Shown piece by piece: positions 60,401 to 64,000 of a DNA stretch of 64,000 bases. Source of the DNA: JAKZVK01 sp965237575 (lineage in GTDB: Bacteria > Acidobacteriota > Terriglobia > Bryobacterales > UBA6623); contig CBDEGI010000004.1 in the NCBI GenBank assembly GCA_965237575.1, positions 2,852,001 to 2,916,000 on the forward strand, in the 5' to 3' direction. Both the position numbers and the translations under genes were made by a program. The notes beneath the pieces were generated by a model. The model had not been told where the DNA came from and searched no databases. It worked only from the letters and a program-made list of their open reading frames with translations. Positions within the stretch are counted from its first letter, which is position 1. Every line of letters starts with the position of its first letter.

Positions 60401-61486
60401 CTGAGCTTCGACGAGAGACTGATGCGCATCGAGGAGTTGAGCGCGGCCTCCGGCGGCGGCAACCTGAAGCTGGCGGGCACGGTGCTCTACGGTGCGGAGG
60501 AATTGGACTACCGGCTGCGTGTGGACATTGAACGCGTGCGGGTCCGATACCCCGAATCTTTCAGCAGCGTGCTGAATGGACAGTTGACCTACTCCGGAAC
60601 CGACTTGCGCAGTCTGTTGAGCGGGAACGTGATGATCAGCCGGGTGACGTTCGGATCGGATGTCTCGCTCGGTGACGCGATCGCGTCGCTGTCCGAGCCG
60701 ACCCAGACGCCCGCCAGCAATCCCGCGCTACTAAACATGCAGTTGAACGTCGAGATCGGCTCAGTGCCGGACCTGCTGGTCGAGACATCGGGAATCAAGA
60801 ACCTCGAGGCGCACGTCAATCTGAGGCTGGCAGGGACGGCCGTGCAACCGTCGCTATTGGGAGACATCAAGATTCCCCAAGGTGATCTCTTGTTTTCAGG
60901 CTCGAGCTACTCGATCAACCGCGGCGTGATCGAGTTCTACAATCCCTTCCGCGTCGAGCCGGTCGTGAACTTCGAATTGGAAGAGCGTATTCGCGACGTC
61001 GACATTGCGCTGACGCTGTCGGGTCCGGCGACCCGAATGAATCTTAGCTACCGCTCCGACCCGCCGCTACGTTTTGACGAGTTGATCGCTTTGCTCGCCT
61101 TCAGCCGCTCTCCGACAAGAGACCCGGTACTGGCCGCGCGTGAAACGGTCGAGGGGCATCCCTACACGCAATCGGGTGCCAATACGATCCTGTCGAATGT
61201 GCTGTCGGGGAGGGGCGTGAGCCGCCTGCAGCGCTTTTTCGGCGTGAGCCGCCTGAAGGTCGACCCGCGGGCCGGCGGCGCGGAGTCGAACCCGACAGCC
61301 CGCGTCACGACCGAACAGCAGGTCACGAAAGACCTCACCCTTACCTACAGCTACGACCTCTCCTCCGCGCAGCAGCAGGTCATCCGTGTCGAGTGGGCGC
61401 CCACCCGGCAGTGGTCGTTCATCGTGACCCGCGACGAGAACGGCCTCGTGGGGGCGGATGTACTCTTTAAGAAGAGGCTGCGTTGA
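57455..61486 (+). CDS. TamB-like translocation/assembly protein (DUF490)
   Basis: A 1343-residue protein with an N-terminal TM anchor (about 18-40), then a long repetitive beta structure (AsmA-like at the start, LFVRAEGLVVRPPEPDSAPP) that should form a periplasm-spanning groove. The C-terminal DUF490 signature includes INRGVIEFYNPFRVEPVVNF, FDELIALLAFSRSPTRDPVL and a final EWAPTRQWSFIVTRDENG. TamB-family proteins bridge inner and outer membranes and move lipids or help outer-membrane assembly. ATG 57455 follows the SurA-like stop by eight bases. The stop is next to the pcm start. Confidence 0.93.
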   Translation: MAFMRPLRRLMRPRWVRWGVFVAGLLVAATGSFYGLLYTDWFQDQVRQRVIAEAELATGGKVEIAQFRFDPDRLFVRAEGLVVRPPEPDSAPPFLTVAALEMQLGIESLWAREVSLRSMKVDSPRMQVIVGADDTTNLPPFPAARLPAGGAARGKLFEMVVGRLDLNEGSFQWNDAHYPVSFASEQFQMRTRYEPEEGRYRAWLRLGESEFGILGNHPGVTEGEGEFFIYPDRVEAPEIYLAGSGVRILGELKVEQPSRPRGVLKYQSTVALGEWADRAGLTLLASGEAQTTGEARWDAAAEEFSIRGRLDLTDLIVEGAGAEPLSLTADYEGDADRVRIRNIEARGLQGTLTGETTVGGLRSGRPRFQFDGVLDGFPLQPVLAGLTHGNPQVAGLPYRGTLSGSVQLEGRGRDDLAATAELTLAKPAWLPAGRRSLEGKVELAYAGSEQTFTLSRLELATPTTRLELEGSMTGSQETSLRVAAQVKGLDDVLTVASALGVTVDEAPLTIRGSVGIEGTVSGRVSPPQTLTFSGRLQATDFDIADYAVKSLAGDIELGPGGIDLRRMVIEDETGSARVALRADLPAGSGVEGDIELEGLSVEKLLRAAGRTEPVTGSAHGQVRFRGPVTALTASAELDLRDGTAWNEPFDHLRAAVGFEQEKLSVDSLELVHGRARIDAKGALHTGEGRYEFDLEGKDWRLEDLKVLSEGDTRVAGKLDLALKGSGRMEAKQDPFEDLLIDGSLKLQDVEVNERKVGSFSAAVETSNRRIHLTWLGNLFSGALSGRAQIRPGTGRPYQGECEIKNLDVIHLGQLADIEVQKMTGEVDAKLGFSGELTDSNTLSVDGEVTRLEVSYSEVPGADRGYGLWNPFPMRWSIANGKLDLDQVRLLGDGTDLVMDGSVGLAEGFGQQDDSLDLSLGGIFNLAVLESFRSGLEASGSSKLQATLRGRADEPVIRGRMNLQDGNLRYIGFSNGLSQVNGTLSFDERLMRIEELSAASGGGNLKLAGTVLYGAEELDYRLRVDIERVRVRYPESFSSVLNGQLTYSGTDLRSLLSGNVMISRVTFGSDVSLGDAIASLSEPTQTPASNPALLNMQLNVEIGSVPDLLVETSGIKNLEAHVNLRLAGTAVQPSLLGDIKIPQGDLLFSGSSYSINRGVIEFYNPFRVEPVVNFELEERIRDVDIALTLSGPATRMNLSYRSDPPLRFDELIALLAFSRSPTRDPVLAARETVEGHPYTQSGANTILSNVLSGRGVSRLQRFFGVSRLKVDPRAGGAESNPTARVTTEQQVTKDLTLTYSYDLSSAQQQVIRVEWAPTRQWSFIVTRDENGLVGADVLFKKRLR

Positions 61487-62137
61487 TTGCGCAATTGGGA
61501 CGAGTTACGCCATGCCATGGTCGAGGGCCAGCTCCGCCGGCGCGGCATTCGCGATGAGCGCGTGCTCACGGCGATGGAGCAAGTCCCGCGCCACGAGTTC
61601 GTTCCCGAACAGCACCGCTACCTCGCCTACGAAGATGAGCCGCTCCCGATCGGCCACGGGCAAACCATCTCGCAACCCTATATTGTGGCCACCATGGCCG
61701 AAGCGCTGAAGCTACGCGGCTCCGAGAAGGTCTTGGAGGTCGGTGGCGGATGTGGATACGCGGCAGCGGTCATGGCGCGGCTGTGCGCCGATGTCTATAC
61801 CGTCGAACTGGTCGCCGAGCTGGTCGAGATGGCCCGGGAAAGCCTTGCTCGAACGGGCTTCGCCAACAGCGTCACGGTGATCCAAGGAGACGGGGGTCTT
61901 GGGTACGCCGAGCAGAGCTCCTACCAGGGAATCTCCGTTGCCGCCGCCGCCCCCACTGTGCCCGAGGCGCTTGTCGAACAACTCGACCCCCAGGGCGGAC
62001 GGCTCGTGATCCCCGTGGGTTCTGAGTACGATCAAGAGTTGCGCGTGGTCGAGAGGCGACCGGAAGGTTTGCATACGGAAGTGATCAGCTACTGCCGCTT
62101 CGTGCCGTTACGCGGGGAAGAAGGTTGGAAGCAGTAG
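61487..62137 (+). CDS. pcm: protein-L-isoaspartate O-methyltransferase
   Basis: A 216-residue repair enzyme that methylates isoaspartyl residues. Family landmarks are visible: VPRHEFVPEQHRYLAYEDEP, IGHGQTISQPYIVATMAEAL, motif I VLEVGGGCGYAAAVMA, and a VYTVELVAELVEMA acidic loop. The start is TTG 61487, immediately after the TamB stop, or ATG 61517. The contact with tamB suggests translational coupling. Why a repair enzyme belongs with envelope assembly genes is unclear, but the pairing may protect long-lived periplasmic proteins. Confidence 0.93.
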   Translation: MRNWDELRHAMVEGQLRRRGIRDERVLTAMEQVPRHEFVPEQHRYLAYEDEPLPIGHGQTISQPYIVATMAEALKLRGSEKVLEVGGGCGYAAAVMARLCADVYTVELVAELVEMARESLARTGFANSVTVIQGDGGLGYAEQSSYQGISVAAAAPTVPEALVEQLDPQGGRLVIPVGSEYDQELRVVERRPEGLHTEVISYCRFVPLRGEEGWKQ

Positions 62138-62215
62138 CCGTTCCTCCATTGCCGAGTCTCTTGCGTTAACCCACGCGGTTCGCCGACGGTCCGGGCCATG
62201 AAGCGCCGCCTCGAT

Positions 62216-62245
62216 TTGACGGTCTCTTTGGGCAACCCCTATGCT
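62216..62245 (+). promoter_or_regulatory. sigma-70-type promoter for the rhomboid gene
   Basis: TTGACG at 62216-62221, an 18-base spacer, TATGCT at 62240-62245. The predicted start is about 25 bases before the rhomboid ATG. The leader can fold as GGGAGA...TCTCCC (62250-62274). Confidence 0.5.
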
Positions 62246-62277
62246 GCTAGGGAGACCTTTCGACGAACTCTCCCAAT

Positions 62278-63039
62278 ATGGGTACCTACTCTCGCTACCC
62301 TCCGATGAACTTCGGCCCCAGCCGAATCGTGCCTCGGGCGATCAAGATCCTGCTGATCTCCAATACGGCCTTGTTCGCGGTCTACTTCCTCTCGGTGTCG
62401 CTGGAGATCGTGCCGCTGCTCTGGCTCTTTCATGCCACGAGCTTGATTCCAGACTGGCTGTTCCGCGGCGCGATCTGGCAGCCGTTCACCTATCTGTTTC
62501 TGCACAACCCGACCGGGTTCGGCCACATCCTCATCAACATGCTGATGCTGTGGATGTTCGGCAGCGACTTGGAACGCGATTGGGGAAGCCGCCGCTTCCT
62601 CAACTACTACTTCGTGTGCGGCGTCGGCGCCGGAGTGTGCGATGTTCTCTCGCGGCTGGTCTTCGGAGGCCGCCTGGACGTCGCGACGATTGGTGCATCC
62701 GGGGCGATCTATGGCGTGTTGCTGGCGTACGGGCTGTTGTACCCTAACCGCATCATCTACTTCATGCTGATGTTTCCGATTCCGGCCAGGATCGCGGTCG
62801 CCATCATGGGAGCGATTGCATTCTTGTCCGCGTTCGGCGGCTCCGGTGGAGGCGTTGCGCATTTCGCCCACTTGGGCGGCATGGTGATCGGCTACTTCTA
62901 CCTGCGCCACCGCCCGAGCGTGCTCGACATCGACTGGCTGGGGTCGTACCACCAGTGGCGCTTGCGGCGCGCCCGGCGGAAGTTCCAAGTCTATATGAAG
63001 AAACGGGATCGGGGCGGCGGAGACCGCTGGGTCCACTGA
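62278..63039 (+). CDS. rhomboid-family intramembrane serine protease
   Basis: A 253-residue membrane protein with six TM helices. Catalytic residues are S141 in IGASGAIYG and H198 in HFAHLGGMV. The auxiliary His and Asn in TM2 are also present (H83...N87 in GFGHILINMLMLW), with W-R-type EWRDWG-like ERDWGSRRF in the L1 loop region. It would cleave single-TM substrates within the membrane. ATG 62278 opens a short cytoplasmic tail. It has its own promoter, independent of the pcm operon. Confidence 0.92.
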   Translation: MGTYSRYPPMNFGPSRIVPRAIKILLISNTALFAVYFLSVSLEIVPLLWLFHATSLIPDWLFRGAIWQPFTYLFLHNPTGFGHILINMLMLWMFGSDLERDWGSRRFLNYYFVCGVGAGVCDVLSRLVFGGRLDVATIGASGAIYGVLLAYGLLYPNRIIYFMLMFPIPARIAVAIMGAIAFLSAFGGSGGGVAHFAHLGGMVIGYFYLRHRPSVLDIDWLGSYHQWRLRRARRKFQVYMKKRDRGGGDRWVH

Positions 63040-63113
63040 CGCCCGCCCGCCCTGACGTCGGGGGCCGGAGGCCGCTGTGAGCCGCTGCTACAGGGCGTCC
63101 ACTCGGGGCCGTC

Positions 63114-63143
63114 TTGACGGCCCTTTCCACCTAGCCCTACAAT
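63114..63143 (+). promoter_or_regulatory. sigma-70-type promoter for tatA
   Basis: TTGACG at 63114-63119, an 18-base spacer, TACAAT at 63138-63143. It lies 18 bases before ATG 63162, with AGGAGG as a strong Shine-Dalgarno between. Confidence 0.65.
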
Positions 63144-63161
63144 GAAGCAGCAGGAGGCCAC

Positions 63162-63407
63162 ATGGCACTACTCACCGTTCCGCACGTACCTTTGGGTTTA
63201 TTCATCCCCACTCTGGGCGTGCAGGAACTGATTATCATCTTGCTGATCGCTGTCCTGATCTTCGGCGGGAAGAAGATTCCCGAGATCGGCAAGGGGATCG
63301 GCGACGGTATCCGGCAGTTCAAGAGCGCCCTGAAGGGGTCGGACAAGCCCACCGCGAAAACTGAGGAAAAGAAGGAAGAGCCTCACCCGTCCTCGTCCGC
63401 CAGCTAG
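63162..63407 (+). CDS. tatA: twin-arginine translocase subunit TatA/TatE
   Basis: An 81-residue Tat pore protein: a single short TM helix (LGVQELIIILLIAVLIFGGK) preceded by the conserved Gly-x-x-Glu, the FGGKKIPE hinge, then an amphipathic helix (IGKGIGDGIRQFKSALKGSD) and a charged, Lys/Glu-rich tail. It polymerises to let folded proteins cross the membrane. ATG 63162 has AGGAGG at good spacing and a nearby promoter. TatC and TatB are not in the window. A perfect hairpin terminator lies downstream. Confidence 0.94.
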   Translation: MALLTVPHVPLGLFIPTLGVQELIIILLIAVLIFGGKKIPEIGKGIGDGIRQFKSALKGSDKPTAKTEEKKEEPHPSSSAS

Positions 63408-63473
63408 CGAGAGTTCACCAGCAAGCGGTCGCCGTTGCAGGCGTGAGCCGCCCCGGGCACAGAGGGTTGAGTA

Positions 63474-63507
63474 GAGCCCCATCCAGCACAGTGGCTGGAT
63501 GGGGCTC
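63474..63507 (+). terminator. intrinsic terminator after tatA
   Basis: GAGCCCCATCCAGC, loop ACAGTG, GCTGGATGGGGCTC, followed by TTCGTTTT. It is a perfect 14-bp stem with a T-rich tail on the plus strand, placed between tatA and the oppositely oriented HU gene. The stem can also stop minus-strand transcription, though that side lacks a T-run. Confidence 0.85.
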
Positions 63508-63528
63508 TTCGTTTTCCCCGCGGCGGGC

Positions 63529-63831
63529 TTACTTCTTCGGCGGGACGATGGAGTCCTTCGCCGCTTTGGCCAGCCGGAACTTGACGACCTTCTTGGCGGG
63601 AATGTGGATGGTTTCGCCGGTCGCCGGATTGCGCCCGAGGCGGGCTTTGCGGTCCGAGCGGACCAACCGCCCGATGCCTGGGATGATGCAAACACCGCTT
63701 CGCTTGGTCTCTGCGACCGCTAGATCGGCGAGAGCTTCCAGCATCCCCTTGACGTCCTTCTTGCTTGTATCGGTCTTCTCGGCAAGCGCGGCAACGACCT
63801 GCGCCTGAGTCAGCTTCTTCTTCTCAGCCAT
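63529..63831 (-). CDS. HU-family DNA-binding protein
   Basis: A 100-residue nucleoid protein. It has the HU start MAEKKKLTQAQVVAALAEKT, a helical first half with KDVKGMLEALADLAV, and the DNA-binding arm IPGIGRLVRSDRKARLGRNP with GETIHIPAKKVVKFRLAK at the C-terminus. It bends DNA and helps organise the chromosome. ATG 63831 has the strong Shine-Dalgarno AAGGAGG four to five bases upstream. It shares the region between itself and tatA with a perfect hairpin. Confidence 0.95.
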   Translation of the reverse strand: MAEKKKLTQAQVVAALAEKTDTSKKDVKGMLEALADLAVAETKRSGVCIIPGIGRLVRSDRKARLGRNPATGETIHIPAKKVVKFRLAKAAKDSIVPPKK

Positions 63832-64000
63832 GCTCCTCCTTGTTTGCTTGACCTTCGTGGGTCACGGACTACTAAATAAAACATAATGGGGTATCCACTT
63901 GACTCAGGTAGCCCCTAGGCGTTGTGGTTTGGTCGATCCATGGACGCCAGCACACTGCACCCAGAATGCACCCTGGGGCGCCAGACGCCGGTCTGCAGGC

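Noticed and set aside
63940..64000. ATG at 63940 open to the right edge
   Set aside because: About 20 codons with no Shine-Dalgarno and no recognisable start of a protein; it could be a gene start but is unsupported.
1..64000. tRNA and rRNA genes
   Set aside because: No cloverleaf-like CCA-ended or rRNA-like conserved segments were noticed on either strand. A covariance scan was not possible, so a single tRNA could have been missed.

Overview
The window is GC-rich bacterial chromosome, most likely from an acidobacterium of the Bryobacterales/Solibacteres type. The clues are a TIGR03437-type protein (25094-25909), a GWxTD-domain protein, a carboxypeptidase-regulatory/outer-membrane protein, the paired DUF1501 and DUF1549/DUF1553 secretome genes, and many secreted proteins of unknown role. 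No rRNA, tRNA or CRISPR array was seen.

Layout. 0-6 kb: an ECF sigma factor, then a minus-strand run (GWxTD protein, TonB-receptor-like protein, small carboxypeptidase-regulatory protein, RNA 2',3'-cyclic phosphodiesterase) behind a good sigma-70 promoter. 6-11 kb: a large PDZ-membrane-GAF-PAS histidine kinase and an NtrC-type response regulator, with a sigma-54-like promoter in front of the kinase. 11-20.5 kb: tsaE, DUF3500, a sulfatase, thiC, an FKBP-type isomerase, methyltransferase and lipoprotein genes. 19-28.7 kb: a c-type-cytochrome/cyclase-like protein, the DUF1501 and PSD1 pair, TIGR03437, a membrane phosphatase and a nitrilase-family hydrolase. 28.8-34.7 kb: a Na+/solute symporter, then cdaA-cdaR-glmM, the conserved cyclic-di-AMP/cell-wall operon, with an overlapping membrane gene and a small Rho_N-like gene. 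34.7-45.6 kb: DUF6817, a methyltransferase, an SGNH hydrolase, a beta-helix protein, a dimethylformamidase-like protein, an amidohydrolase and gamma-glutamyltransferase.

45.6-52.6 kb is an accessory region. It is gene-poor and rich in short dispersed repeats. It carries a small AT-hook-like ORF, two unrecognised genes (one with a HEPN-like Rx4H motif), an IS1182-type transposase tail, a beta carbonic anhydrase, and a higBA locus whose toxin gene is frameshifted. Copies of a GGGCCCTAAAGGGGACGG-type element sit between the gene blocks.

52.6-64 kb: a ThiF/MoeB enzyme, then an envelope-biogenesis run (Omp85/TamA-like protein, SurA-N-like chaperone without a parvulin domain, giant TamB-like protein, protein-isoaspartate methyltransferase), followed by rhomboid protease, tatA with promoter and terminator, and an HU-type DNA-binding protein. 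All calls come from reading the sequence. No database search was made, so family names rest on recognised motifs.
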